A DNA stretch of 64,000 nt from Mnemiopsis leidyi (taxonomy: Eukaryota; Ctenophora; Tentaculata; Lobata; Bolinopsidae). A program made the position numbers and the translations under genes. The DNA is taken from NCBI GenBank assembly GCA_000226015.1, contig JH154707.1, positions 75,622 to 139,621 on the forward strand, written 5' to 3'. A model generated the notes under the pieces. It had not been told where the DNA came from and searched no databases. It saw only the letters and a list, made by a program, of their open reading frames with translations. How positions within the stretch are numbered: position 1 is the first letter of the stretch; each line of letters begins with the position of its first letter. Shown here piece after piece: positions 1 to 11,469 of the stretch.

Positions 1-2497
1 CTCTCTCTCCAACCCTCGTCCCCCCCTCCCTCTCTCTCTCTCTCTCCCACTCCGCCGCTAATTGTCTCTAATAAAATCTTGTAACGGTCACCATGGCAAC
101 GGTAAAATGATCGTTACCAAATCTTTCCATTCATTCCCGCTCCCCGCTTTCCTTTGCTCGAACCCCAGGTCGTCATTTAATTAAACCTTTTAAGATTTGA
201 CGAGACTGGTCGGGAAATGCCACGTGATCGCAGCTGCCTTTTCTGATTGGATACTGACAGCTGCAGTTGTTTTTGAATGTAAACCTTGCTGTTTTAAATT
301 GTTGGTTTCACGATTTTAACTCTATTTCACCGTGTTTAGTGCACATTTTTGAAATAATAAGCTTCTATTGTATCAAGTTGTAGATAATACCATGATAACA
401 CGAGACAACGAAGACTGTGTTATCTCATGTTAAGTGTGGTAGATTAGTTTAGTCCGCGTACTAGATTGCTCTCTAGGTGTCACGTTTCATTTCTCCGACC
501 TTGTAATTGTTGTGATGTTTCGTCATCCTCCTGCTTGTTTAGTTGTTTGGTTAAAATATTTTACAGCCTCGCGTAATGAAGTGCAATTCGAATTTTTGGA
601 ATTCTCTCTTTTTTTGTTGAGATTTTGTTCCTCCTTGTTTCCACATTCCTTCGGTCCGAGTAATTTGCAGAGTTGAATTTCAAATCATTCCGTCTTGCTA
701 AATCGTTTAATTGACCGACCAAACCTCGAAGATAACCATGACTGTACAACATGTGTGACACACAACAACAGCTCCTCTCCTCCGCTAAACGCACCTGCTG
801 CGCTGAGCGCACGTGCAGCACCCCGCGCTCCTACTCACACACTCTGAGTAAGGACGTGCTACAGCGCACAGTGACAGTAGAGAGGTGTAACAAGTGTTGC
901 CGTGCTAGATTCCTGGTTTTGTTACATGACTGCAGCTCTTCTAGACAACATGTAGGTTATGTTTACTGTTAAGGTTATGTATATGTTATGTTTGTTGTGT
1001 AGTGGGTTGTATTATAGGATACGTATCAACTATGATAAACAACTCTTTGCTGAGTAAACTTCTGTAAATTTCTTGAGACTGTGCTAACTTGATGGTCGTC
1101 TGAGCTTTATGGTCTGACTTTTAAATTTTACCCAAAATATTTGCTTGACAATTAGAATAATCTATTAGGCACGTGCCATCCAATTAGTCTTCATCCTATA
1201 TATGAGAAATATGAGATAGTTTTATGTATGGACTATAATGTCACCGTTAATGTTGGGGGTCATGTAGTAGCTGGAGTGGAAACATTTGACCCGGAAGGCA
1301 TTTTTCGTGCCAACAAAGTGCTTCTTAATGCTCTACTAATAAAAGGCAATAATTATCGACCAAATATTTGGCTATCATATTTCTCAAATCAATCAAATCC
1401 ATTACTGGTAAAGTGCTCTAAGAAGTAAGCCAGATGTATGCATTAAATTTGCAATAAAATTGCTCCCTAAGGGCATAAGTACCACCTCATGAAACCCGTC
1501 TAAACACACAACATACTCTTCCCAACAAGAGTTTACACTTTACTTCTAAAGTAACATTAATGATTCTGGGTTTCCAATCTTAGTTCTTTCTTTCCGGTAT
1601 TCTTTCTGATCTCGAAAGTCTGACCCATTAACATGCATTAGTAGGCGCGGTGGGGGTTAATAAGGCTATTTTACATTTATCTGCTCTTGCCAACTTATTT
1701 CTAAACACATTTACCATAGTACAATAGATATTTAGGTGTTAGATGGTGGTACATACTACAGTAAGAGTAAAACAGTAAGAGTAAAACAGTTAGAGTAAAA
1801 CAGTTGGAATGGTAAAATATAGACAACAAGACACTACCAATAACCTTTGCATTGTTTGTACTGCTTACAGACAAAAAGTCTTTGTTTACACATAAACAAG
1901 TGGTGTACAATCAACAAACGCTGTGAAATTTCCCTCAATTACTGGTATAGACTTCTTCAGCTATATTCAATGACGATATTCTGGTATTTCGGGCTTTCTA
2001 ATACGATCATAAAATCTCGGTCTTCCGTCTTTTTGAAGGTCTGAAAAATGCGAACTTTGCCGCCGGATTTTCAATACCTTAGAAACCAGATTTCACACTT
2101 AGCTGACTAATCAAACTTGGCTAAGTAATATCCAAAATTATCAATTCTGGCGTCATTTTTCTCTCAAGTCCTGGCGTTGCCTAGGGAACTCAAACTGTCA
2201 AGAATTTCACCCGATTTTCTACACGAAATTTGTCATTGAACGGAGGGCGCGGAGACAAAATATCTGCCGCCTAACGCGCGCTGCTCAACTTTTATAAAAA
2301 CCGCCAAATTTTGCTGGCACGGCGCATTGTTACGACTCTTACGTACGTGTACTATGTACAATGTATATCCTATTTGTAACTTTGGGTGTCGGTCAATTAC
2401 AGTAGCAGCACCAGTACTTCACACGTACTTAACAGACTGTGGTTTAAGATTAAGAACTATAATTAGCTACTAGCCGCTTTACTGTGGATATTTTCAG
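1..2497. other. Upstream PLK4 intron or 5' region, no gene seen
   Basis: This stretch precedes the first PLK4 exon that I can recognise. A CT-rich tract occupies about positions 1-53 and a CACGTG E-box lies at 221-226. Short open frames near 751-972 and 1228-1428 match no family I know and have no convincing splice context. I looked for protein kinase motifs (glycine loop, HRD, DFG) because the kinase domain should precede this exon, and found none, so the kinase exons are probably left of the window. Confidence 0.5.
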
Positions 2498-5400
2498 GTG
2501 TTTTCGGGCGAGTCTGCCGACAGTGGTCATGGAACGTTGGACTCCAATGAGTTTTCGGGACAAAACGACCTTTCCGACGATGAAATGAAAGTCAATCAGT
2601 TTCTGCCATCATTCTCCATGCTTCCTTCACAGTGAGTATTGCAATTTACAGGTTTATTTTAAAACCATGGCTGCAGTCTGCAGATCCAATATAATTACTG
2701 TCCAGTATCAAGTTACTGGTAATTTTTGTTTCTCTCAAGTTATGAAGGTCAGAGCCTTGATGGTTTAATGGTAAATGATCAGCATGGTAGCCTTCCATGA
2801 AATTACTCAGGTTCGATTCCCGGTCATCGCGGGTCCTTTGCTTCTTCTTAGCTCATTCCTGCACACAATAAAGCAATTTGGATCACCATGTATCGAGCCA
2901 TTGTTAGCAATAATAAAATCATTCAAAAAATTGTGACGTTTAAACATAATAATCAGCTCAAACCGAAGGTATTTGTGAAAACAACAATTAAATACTTTAG
3001 TTTTGCCACCCATACTTAGTAAGGTTTGCCTTCTGCAGCACTTCACAGTTTCGCATGTGTGGCCTATCAGTGAAGATACTTGCAATATTCTCATCGTTTC
3101 CCAAAACCATCGTACTTTCCGGAAATTCTTTCCAGCCGTTTCTTGTGATACCACGGGAAAAGTCCTTCAAAATCTGGATTAAAATTGCTCTTAGCGTCCA
3201 ATCTCGTTTGTCAAGTGTCGATCTATCAAATCCAACAAACCCGAACAAGACATCCGTGTCAAAAACATGATAAGCAGGAATTCTATCTGGAATTTCCATG
3301 TTGTAATCAATGAAGAGTCTATAAACATCATGATGTTTACTTATTGACATAGCTTCTGTTACTTCGTTTGTCGGACATGTCGATCTCATGTCTGTAAGTA
3401 AAGTGTCCCAGAGAAACTGCGGAGATAAGTGTCCGTACAACTCAGCTACTTTGTCCATGATTTTACTGTCTGATGTTATTTTGGGAAAGAGAACTGACAA
3501 CGTTTTGTGGACAGCCTCGTGCGAAGTCACTGCCAAATGAGGGTTCTTCCTAACTGTACAATAAGTTTCCTGAGCTGTATTTGATACTATTACTTTGACC
3601 TTATATCCAGGATCAATGTTTTTAGCATTCCTTAGATGTCTGAGATTCTGAGGGAATACAGTAAGATCAGTGATGATGTAGCCACCAATATCCTGACTGA
3701 GTCCTTGGCTTCTCGGAAACCTGAAATATGCCAATCTAGATGGACTTAGCTTTCCTTGGTTCTTTACAATACTTCCCTCTTTCTGGAGTAAGTCCCTAGC
3801 CGGAACTTTTACAAGACATTCTCTAATATCATCAACCTTGTCACAACCCACGTTCTCGAGCACATTCCATGCATGCTTCTGGAAAAAGTCTCCGTGTTTG
3901 TGGTTAAATCTCTGTTCTGGTCCAGGACTGAGAGCCACTGCTTGGCGGAACAGTCCTGCTGCAAGTGGGGAGGATAACAAAGCCAGGACTGAAGTTCCAC
4001 CTGCACTTTCTCCTATAATCGTTACTGAGTTGGGATCTCCACCAAACTGGGAAATGTTCTCTTGTATCCACTGTAAAGCCGCTATCTGGTCCCTGATACC
4101 ATTGTTAGCGTACTCCCCTTTTTCCTTGTCCCACAGCTCTGAGATGGAACTAAATCCTAGAAATCCAAGTCTGTAGTTTATATTTACCGTCACTGCCTCC
4201 AACGTCTCAGTCAAATCATTATCGAAACTATACCCCGGCTGACAACAGTAGCCGTGGATGAACCTTCCACCGTGAATCCAAACAATTACCGATTTAGCGG
4301 CAGACAGATCTGTCGTTCTAACGGTAAGGTACAAACAGTCCTCTGTTCCTATAGCTGTACCGTTTTGTGGTGATGGCTGCGGGCAAACTATCTCTCTGTA
4401 CTTTGTACCGTCTACGTCTGAGTTCCATTGTCTGGCCTTATTGTAGATTTCTGGAGGACGAAATCGTCCTGAATCAACTGGCGGAGCAGCAAACGGAATG
4501 TTGAAAAACTCAAGAATCTCCTTTTTCCTGGATGTTTCAGAAATTTTTCCATGAACAGTCCCGCAGGTTGTCACTACACTTGCTGTGGTGGGGTTTGATG
4601 TTGAAGTGGTTTTAGTCGTTGGAGACTCTGATGGGAAGTAAGCGACCATTATGACTGCTGTTGTTAGCAGTATCAAGGTTGAAGGTGGAAAGACGTTAAC
4701 CGTCATACCTACTAAGCTACTAGATATCAAAACAATGATAACAACAAAAAATTGAACTAGGAAGTAAAATTGCGATCGTTATTCAAATGTAACACGTTTT
4801 GAGATTTTGTTTCACGTCTGCTATGATATCTAGAATGAAGTGGTAATTAAACTGATGTAAAAATTTCGAAAGCTGGGACCGTTTTAACTAGACTAAGCGG
4901 GTATTTTACACAGGTTTCCATACCTACATACTAATGGACAAAGTTATTTATAACAGCATGAACTATTTTTCCGCTGCAAATCTAAGATAGATGTAGAATT
5001 TTAAAACTGTTGTGACTTAGTGAGTTAGTAAATCATGCAGGTCGAAATGTATTCTTTAAATAATTTCCCGGCAGCATGTTACACGTAAATGTAAATCAAC
5101 CTCAGCTTTCAAACTATGAAAAAATTTCATATAATATAAAATTAACGCAGTTACCACCCCAGGGCGTGTATAAAACAAGGACGGAGCTGCTTGCCGGCAA
5201 TCCGGAACGCACTCCGGAGCCGGATGAGACCGGCCACTGCCTCCCCGTCCTCCTCCGGACCGTTGAAGATCCCACAACGACCCAACACTAGCCGCTGTAG
5301 CGAAACAGGGCGGATGACGGAATGTGACGGTGGTAGAGGTGGGGAGGCGGCTGCTCCGGCCAGGAGGACTAAACCGGAGTGTCTTAACACTCTCCGGATA

Positions 5401-8079
5401 CCTCCCAGACTTCAACAGCGGAACGGAATCGAGGTAGACACTGCCTTGCTTTTTCTTATAAACCTGATCAGATTTGGAGAAGTTCCAAATGTACACAATT
5501 TTGCCATGTAGTAATAAAGAGTAAATCTTCCCTTTACTGTGTCTCACCACGTGTCCACACAGGTTGAAGTGTGTAAGAACGGGAGTATAAGTTTGCGGAG
5601 GAAACTCAAGTCCGGTACTGAAGAGTTCCGTGTCAGCGGGGACGGTATGGACATTACCGTTCTCATGGAGAACGCTAAACAGATCAGAATGTCTTACTCC
5701 ACCCTCCAACCTAGGTGAGTTTCGTGTAGTCGTGTACTGTTTCCAGGTATCCCATTTTAGTATCAACATCTTTATTGTTCAAACTCGAACTGTATCTATA
5801 GTTATAGGTTCTTGGAGCTATTTATTTTAGATTCTTTGACATTTGTGCCACTAAACGTCTCTACCACTCCATTACTAACAAGACAAATCCCCCATACAGA
5901 TGGTACGGTCGCTACGAGAAACTGCTGTATTGTGTAAACGAGGTCAAGTCCAGAACTCCCAAGATAACACTTCACACAAACACTGCTTCTGCCTACTACA
6001 TGGAGAACGGACCGGAACCCAACTTTCAGGTACTTGCTTAAACTCTCCACTTTAAAGTGTAAATAGTTAACATTTGATAATTGCATGGTCTAAAATGTAC
6101 AGTTTTCTTACTACACAGATACACAAATATTGACGAGGTGACTTCAGGTCGTGTTCAAGGACGGGTATAAGTTAAATCGAGACGACACAAGGTGCTACAT
6201 CACCGATCCTGAAAAGAAGGTTACCATGGCAACACAGACTATGACACCCTGCTTGGATATTTCTCCCCTTATTCAGGTATGCAATTTGTCTTTTTCTCCT
6301 TTCAGTCTTTGAACCTGTTTAGGAATAATTACTACTTGTCTGATTTTTTTGGTAATTTTTTCCTTTCCGATACCGAAAAGCTTAAGTTACCTTTAGATTT
6401 TCGAAAAACCACCATCACACAAACAAACAGACAGATGAACTAACAGATATAATCATTCCAGGCGTACCTAGACATATCTAGACAAATGTACAAGCAGTGT
6501 GTAGAGGTGGAGAAGTGTCTGTCTTCTATTGAGGGTGTTGTCTTCCCGCTCAGAATGGGAACACCCCCCGCTAAAACAATCGGTATGTTAACAATGAAAT
6601 GTTTAAATTTCAAGGAATAGTTTGTTATACCTTCAGTAGGCCATGAAGTTTAACAAAAGATTGTTTTCGTTCATTAATAGTCCATGTTACAACCCTGATC
6701 TCCTCAGGGAACGCTAGTTTTGCCAGCACGACGACAGAGAGTACTCAGAGCGCTTCTTACTTGTCTCAGATGCCATGCTCAATTGCCACACCGACAGTTT
6801 CTCAGATGCCATGCTCAATTGCCACGCCCACAATGCACGAACGTGATTTGACAGAGAGGCTAGACAGCAAGTGCTCTGTCGGAACGTCAACTCCAATTAA
6901 CGGTTCGAGTCTTTACATGATATCAGCTGTGCCACTAGCTTACACTGGATTATTTTATGCTATCAATATCTGGTCATGATATTGTTTGGTTTATACAATT
7001 GTTCAGTATAGTTGAAAATATTTCTCCCCCAGATTTGCGGAGATCTCCAAGCATGGGACAGCTAAACTGTCGATCTCCCCTCACCCCCATCAACCCTGTC
7101 CGCCGTACAGCCTCCTTGTCTCCTCACCACCGGACTAGGAGCGAACAAAGCCTGAACAAGACCGGCGAACAAACTCTGAACAATGTCGGAGAACAAAGTC
7201 TAGACAGGACGGAGGACAAAGAAAACAGGACGTTGCAGTATGGGGAGGAGTTTGTTAAGTACAAACCCGGAGTCGGCTGGCTCGGATTTACCGTGAGTTT
7301 CTGAGAAGTTGTATAGCTCTCCTGCTTTGATAACAAAACATCGCCATTTTCCTTTAACTTGTAAGGTGTAATCTTTCTTCAGTTTTATTCCTTATTTTCA
7401 AATTCTGATCAATTCCCTATTCCTCAGAATGGTGGAGCTAAGCTGAAGTTTAAAGACGACAGTGAACTCTTACTACAAGACGGAGGAGAGGTCCTCCTCA
7501 AGCACCCTAACGGTCCCATTACTAGGTAACTTTCACTTTCTCACTTTCACTTGTACTTTCAATTTCTCACTTTCACTTGCATTTTCACTTTCACTTTCAC
7601 TTCCTGACTAACGGTCCCATTACTAGGTAACTTTCACTTTCACTGTCTCACTTTCACTGTCTCACTTTCACTGTCTCACTTTCACTTTCTTACTTTCATT
7701 TTCTCACTTCCACTTTCACTTGCACTTTCTCACTTTCACTTCCTCAATAACGGTCCCATTACTAGGTAACTTTCTCACTTTCATTTTCTCACTTTCACTT
7801 TTTACTTTCTCACTTTCACTTTTACTTGCAATTTGTCTTTTCTCTCCTACTCTCACTTCTCCTTCAATTTTTCTGTCTGAATTGTATTCTCATTTTAGCA
7901 AGGTCATTTTTACTCATTTTATACCATTTTTATACCAAGGTCATCTTAGAAAATTAAAATAACTTTCAATACTAACGCTGAAACAGCTAATATTTTCTAG
8001 GCTGCACGGGACGGCATTAGAAACACACAAAGACAACATAGCAGAGTTACAGAGAATGTGTAGCCAACCACGAGCGTAG
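2498..8079 (+). CDS. PLK4: Polo-like kinase 4, C-terminal exons (5' partial)
   Basis: PLK4 is the centriole-duplication kinase. Ten exons join in phase: 2498-2631, 5163-5433, 5563-5714, 5900-6029, 6148-6276, 6462-6582, 6708-6902, 7033-7292, 7428-7525, 8001-8079 (1569 nt, 522 residues plus stop). The first exon carries DSGHGT, like the beta-TrCP degron just after the kinase domain in vertebrate PLK4 (DSGHAT). The middle exons read as the cryptic polo box pair; VNEVKSRTPKITLHT and YYMENGPEPNFQ match the family closely. The last three exons read as polo box 3 (KPGVGWLGFTNGG, then LLKHPNGPITR). A KEN motif lies before polo box 3. The linker between degron and polo boxes is shorter than in vertebrates. 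The kinase domain is not in the window. One donor is non-optimal (gttcga after 6902) but phase supports it. An esterase gene is nested antisense in the 2632-5162 intron. Confidence 0.92.
2757..2890 (+). repeat. tRNA-derived SINE-like sequence
   Basis: An RNA polymerase III A-box-like TGGTTTAATGG (2761-2771) is followed 49 bases on by a B box GGTTCGATTCC (2810-2820). The predicted acceptor stem does not pair well and the anticodon arm is not convincing, so this is better read as a SINE head than as a working tRNA. The 3' end is not defined; AT-rich sequence with AATAAAA follows near 2910. It lies in the PLK4 intron, just beyond the 3' end of the nested esterase. Confidence 0.55.
2997..4706 (-). 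CDS. Cholinesterase/carboxylesterase-type alpha/beta hydrolase, membrane-anchored, intronless
   Basis: A single open frame of 569 residues, taking the ATG at 4706 as start because the frame upstream of it has no other ATG. Residues about 8-25 form a hydrophobic anchor followed by a Ser/Thr-rich stalk, so a type II membrane or secreted enzyme is likely. The fold signature is clear: the nucleophile elbow GESAGG (Ser about 234), an acidic residue in SNTAQETY (Glu about 380) and a histidine in AYHVFDTDVLFGF (His about 480) fit the Ser-Glu-His triad. A cysteine pair sits where the N-terminal disulfide of the family lies. The oxyanion motif reads HGGRF instead of the usual HGGG(F/Y), so activity or specificity may differ. 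Length matches the family. The gene lies antisense within a PLK4 intron; lack of introns suggests retroposition or old intron loss. The natural substrate cannot be told. Confidence 0.9.
   Translation of the reverse strand: MTVNVFPPSTLILLTTAVIMVAYFPSESPTTKTTSTSNPTTASVVTTCGTVHGKISETSRKKEILEFFNIPFAAPPVDSGRFRPPEIYNKARQWNSDVDGTKYREIVCPQPSPQNGTAIGTEDCLYLTVRTTDLSAAKSVIVWIHGGRFIHGYCCQPGYSFDNDLTETLEAVTVNINYRLGFLGFSSISELWDKEKGEYANNGIRDQIAALQWIQENISQFGGDPNSVTIIGESAGGTSVLALLSSPLAAGLFRQAVALSPGPEQRFNHKHGDFFQKHAWNVLENVGCDKVDDIRECLVKVPARDLLQKEGSIVKNQGKLSPSRLAYFRFPRSQGLSQDIGGYIITDLTVFPQNLRHLRNAKNIDPGYKVKVIVSNTAQETYCTVRKNPHLAVTSHEAVHKTLSVLFPKITSDSKIMDKVAELYGHLSPQFLWDTLLTDMRSTCPTNEVTEAMSISKHHDVYRLFIDYNMEIPDRIPAYHVFDTDVLFGFVGFDRSTLDKRDWTLRAILIQILKDFSRGITRNGWKEFPESTMVLGNDENIASIFTDRPHMRNCEVLQKANLTKYGWQN
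6764..6835 (+). repeat. 36-bp in-frame tandem duplication in a PLK4 exon
   Basis: Two adjacent 36-base units (6764-6799, 6800-6835) encode SQMPCSIATPTV and SQMPCSIATPTM. They lie in the disordered linker between polo boxes 2 and 3. Near-identity at the DNA level suggests a recent duplication. Confidence 0.9.
7143..7214 (+). repeat. Three 24-bp coding repeats in PLK4
   Basis: Three diverged 24-base units encode EQSLNKTG, EQTLNNVG and EQSLDRTE in the linker before polo box 3. The third is followed directly by DKEN, a KEN-box-like motif. Confidence 0.8.
7507..7850 (+). repeat. Tandem repeats containing three copies of a PLK4 exon end and splice donor
   Basis: The exon end and donor ACGGTCCCATTACTAG|gtaac occurs at 7511-7530 and again with donors at 7627 and 7766, inside the intron. 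The copies are separated by CTTTCA-rich low-complexity DNA. Reading through the first donor meets TAA in frame at once, so the downstream donors cannot give a full-length protein. Confidence 0.85.
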
Positions 8080-9838
8080 TTCATCAGATGTTTCATCGAT
8101 TGTTAAGTGGTCAAGTCTTTGTCACATTTTTGAACTTGTAGAAGCCCTGATATTGTGACACTTCAGAATTTGGGATTTTCAGACTGAAATATTTAGGACT
8201 CAGACTCAATACTCAAATTCAGCTATTTACTGGACTCATATTTGGACAATTTTATTAATTCGTATTTGGGCAGACTTTATTTTATCATCAGTAAAATCCT
8301 TAAATTCAAACTTATAGTGTTTGGTTTTTCAGAAGATCTTGATTTCGTTTGGCTGTACAAGTATGCGATCACCCCTCAAAACATAATTCAATAGAAAGTA
8401 CTTTATAAGTGTGTGAAGAATTAATTCCTTTTATGGTCTAGATGGTATTAATCATATCAGATAAACATGCCGATTAAAGGGTTAATTATTTCATCTTTAG
8501 ATAGCTCTAAAAAGTAGAAGTCGTTAACTTAATATTGTGTAAACAAACTGACAATAGGTTATTTTGGTTCAGGAGGCGATACTAAGGGGTTTTGACTTGA
8601 AGCCAGATGCTTAGCTCAAATAATCCCGTTTAGGTACATACTCTCTCAAATGTAGTCTAAAGTTTTGGTTTGTTTTCTGCTGTGAACTTGGTAATGGTTA
8701 TGTTATGTTATATTTGTTTGCGCTACAGTTTTATGTTAATTTGACTTATGACGGTCTTTTTGAGCATGATCCGACACGGTGTTCCAACGTGTGCTTTTTT
8801 TAAATTATTTTCTCTGTTATTTAAGGAGATTTTACAGTATTCTGTTCAGTATGTAATCTAAGCGCCATTATTAACGATATGATATGTATACGGTATTTTG
8901 TATAAATTATGTGGTATCTTTATTCTTATCTGTACCTAGTAACAATTTGTTGGATAAAGACGTCGTTCAATATCGATTAAGGCATCTCATATTTACTAAA
9001 TGCAGCATTTACTTAATGCTTCATTACATACATAGTGTTGAATCGCAAGAAAACTTTTTATCATTGAGCGTCTCTTTATTAAACTAACTCTATTATTGAA
9101 TGTGCTACCCGACTATAACCCATTAAGACTGACGATTTGATGTCAGGTTGTCTTATCTTAAATCAAATTCTTCAATTAAGGGATCTTGATTCTTTCTCGA
9201 AGTTGAAATACTAATAGTGATAGCGAATTTATTAGAAGTTCTTTCGCCTAAAATGTGGAATATTTTGATTTACGGCGTTTCAATTATATTTGACAAATCT
9301 AAGCGTTTTTCTTGTCGATGAGATCAGAAAACTAGAGCCCCCCTGCATTTGGATCACATGCCGTAGGAATTGTGACAGTCAAACATCCCTGAAGATTTTC
9401 AATTTGTACTGCTTCTAATCTTAGCTGAAACACTTCTCACAACTAAATAGCAACTAATTCCGATTTTGATTCACGTGATATTGCTTGACGAATACTTTCG
9501 GATCATTCAAAAATCATGCTACTCACCTGATAGCGTAATCTATTCACAATACCCTTTCACAAAAAGCCACATGATTACGTCATTCAAATATTCATTCACA
9601 CATTGAGACTCGATCTAACAGTAACAACCCCTATCCCATCCTGTCTGGACCCGATGTACATGAGACTAACATTTTACAGAAATTGCTTGCATGTCACTCC
9701 AAGCAGTGTGCGTGTTACAACCTAGTTCAAAGCAGCGTCATGTCTCGCGAGTGCATGTAGCACTGCGTTCTTTTCTCTCTCGTTCTTGTTGTGCTTGTAG
9801 TGGGGTATCGGTTTGGTTGCTGCGAGATTTTAACCGAC
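8080..9838. other. PLK4 3' UTR and intergenic space, no gene seen
   Basis: AT-rich sequence follows the PLK4 stop at 8077-8079. No supported coding exon is seen. A CACGTG site lies near 9473. Close to the next gene there is a TCTCGCGAG motif (9743-9751) and a pyrimidine-rich stretch around 9770-9790. Confidence 0.5.
9743..9838 (+). promoter_or_regulatory. Candidate TATA-less promoter of the CWCH2 zinc-finger gene
   Basis: TCTCGCGAG at 9743-9751 is a near-palindrome matching nine bases of the TCTCGCGAGA element seen in many metazoan housekeeping promoters. A pyrimidine tract and GC-richer leader follow, ending at the ATG at 9839. No TATA box is seen. The assignment rests on motif and position only. 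Confidence 0.3.
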
Positions 9839-11063
9839 ATGGCCCAGACTATTAAAGGGTGGCCTCCAAACATCAACTTTACAGAAACGTGCAAACTGTT
9901 ACGTGGATGTCCAGGTTCTTATCCCTTATCGAATTGCCCTTTATTAGAATTAATAGAACTATCATAATAGACTTATCGAACTACCATAATACCAATTTCA
10001 ATGTACGAGTGCACACTGTGCAGATACCACCACATTCATTATATTCGACTATGAGTATGACAAGTTGTAGCTCTAGTATTACTAGTAGTAGACCAAACAC
10101 CGACCGAATGTTGGGGAATCTGAATATCATCTAGTAGTCATCATCAACATTTAGTCGGGTGACTCATAGTCATAGCGCAAGATACTGACTAACTCTAAGT
10201 CTAAGTCTAACCATAAATCATATACGATAACTAAAGCTAAGATAAAAGTGCTATAAATGTAACTGTATATGTATCATATCCATATCGGAATTTCTCACAT
10301 ATGGGAATTTCCCACAAAACACAGTAGGTGTTGCCCCGTACTCACACTTGGTTTATGTACTTGTGATCATCAGGACAAGAATGTGACAATTTAAGTGACG
10401 TTTACCCTGCCAACTCCCTTCCCCAAGACATAGAGCGTGAGTTCGGTCACAAGTGCAGATGGGATACCTGTCGGAGGAGGTATGAAATTGTATTTGTAGA
10501 TTTTCATTTGTTCATATTGTTGCAAATGAATCTGTTTAGTCATTACTATTAGTATTAGTTGATCAGTTCGTTCGGACGTGAAGACTGGATCCTTAATAGT
10601 ATTATTAGTCGTGGAATCTTTATCTAGCTTGATTTGTTCAGTCAGGTAAACTGCCTCAGATATTATGATTTTGGCATTGACAAGCTGGATTCGAATCCAC
10701 TGTTATTGTTAAGTCATGTGAATTAACTGACCATATTTCCATACTGACCATACTTCTTATATTGACTTAGACTCTAAGTCAACATATACTCTAAGTTATG
10801 TGATCTTCTCATTTACAATCTCCTATTGTCATTGAGTTATGAGATCTAACAATGACTGAATGACAAAATTTCCTAGGTTTGACAAACCGGAGCTACTGTT
10901 GAGTCATGTTGAACGGTGTCACGTCTGGGGCCAAGATAAACGTCCCCAGAAAGTTAAATGTCTCTGGAAGGGATGTGAGGAAGAAAACTTTTCTCATCGC
11001 CATACCATCATGGTGCACATCAGGGATCACTGTGAGGATCAGATGAGAGTGAAGATCAAGTGA
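9839..11063 (+). CDS. Small tandem CWCH2 (GLI/ZIC-type) zinc-finger protein
   Basis: Three exons join in phase (9839-9914, 10374-10479, 10877-11063) to give a complete 122-residue protein starting MAQTIKGWPP and ending RVKIK. Finger 1 begins CRWDTC and ends HVERCH. Finger 2 begins CLWKGC and ends HIRDH. The Trp between the two Cys of each finger is the CWCH2 signature of the paired first fingers in GLI, ZIC, GLIS, AEBP2 and ARID2 proteins, where the two fingers pack against each other. Here nothing follows the pair: fingers 3-5, which bind DNA in GLI and ZIC, are absent, and the stop comes 11 residues after the last His. A protein-interaction role is therefore more likely than classical DNA binding. 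Exon joins rest on consensus sites and phase. Family placement is sound; no orthologue is assigned. Confidence 0.75.
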
Positions 11064-11469
11064 ATGATTTAATGAATATTGAACAGTGAGCTCGAACGCG
11101 AATTAACAAGAGAGTATTGACTATGTCGAGTGTAGAGATCAAATTATAATCAACTCTTTCTTGCTTGACACTTTGACAGTGTCAGGATCAGGCCTGTTGC
11201 CGCCTGCTAACTTTGAAATGTTTGCCAGTGATCTGGCTAATTCTAACTCTTTAGTCATAATGTAAAAATAATTTAATCGACTGAACAAATAGATATAGAT
11301 TAACTGAATGAATTAAGTATGCATTATTATGTCAAATGCAATTCAGTTCAAATCAAAAAAATTTATTGACTAGGACTGTCTTCACCTAACATTGACGAGA
11401 TTATGTCGGGCGCGACAACACCTAACCCAGCTAAACCACAAACCAGGTGCTTTAGCTTACGCGTTTAAA
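11064..11469. other. Intergenic, no gene seen
   Basis: AT-rich DNA after the zinc-finger stop. A short hairpin, GACACT-loop-AGTGTC, lies around 11167-11183. Nothing else is supported. Confidence 0.4.

Noticed and set aside
751-972. 73-residue Cys-rich frame
   Set aside because: No splice context or family resemblance; composition alone explains it.
2757-2840. tRNA gene
   Set aside because: A and B boxes are present, but the acceptor stem and anticodon arm do not pair convincingly; kept as a SINE-like sequence.
5056-5769. 237-residue open frame on the minus strand
   Set aside because: It overlaps two well-supported PLK4 exons on the plus strand and has no family similarity; it is an antisense shadow.
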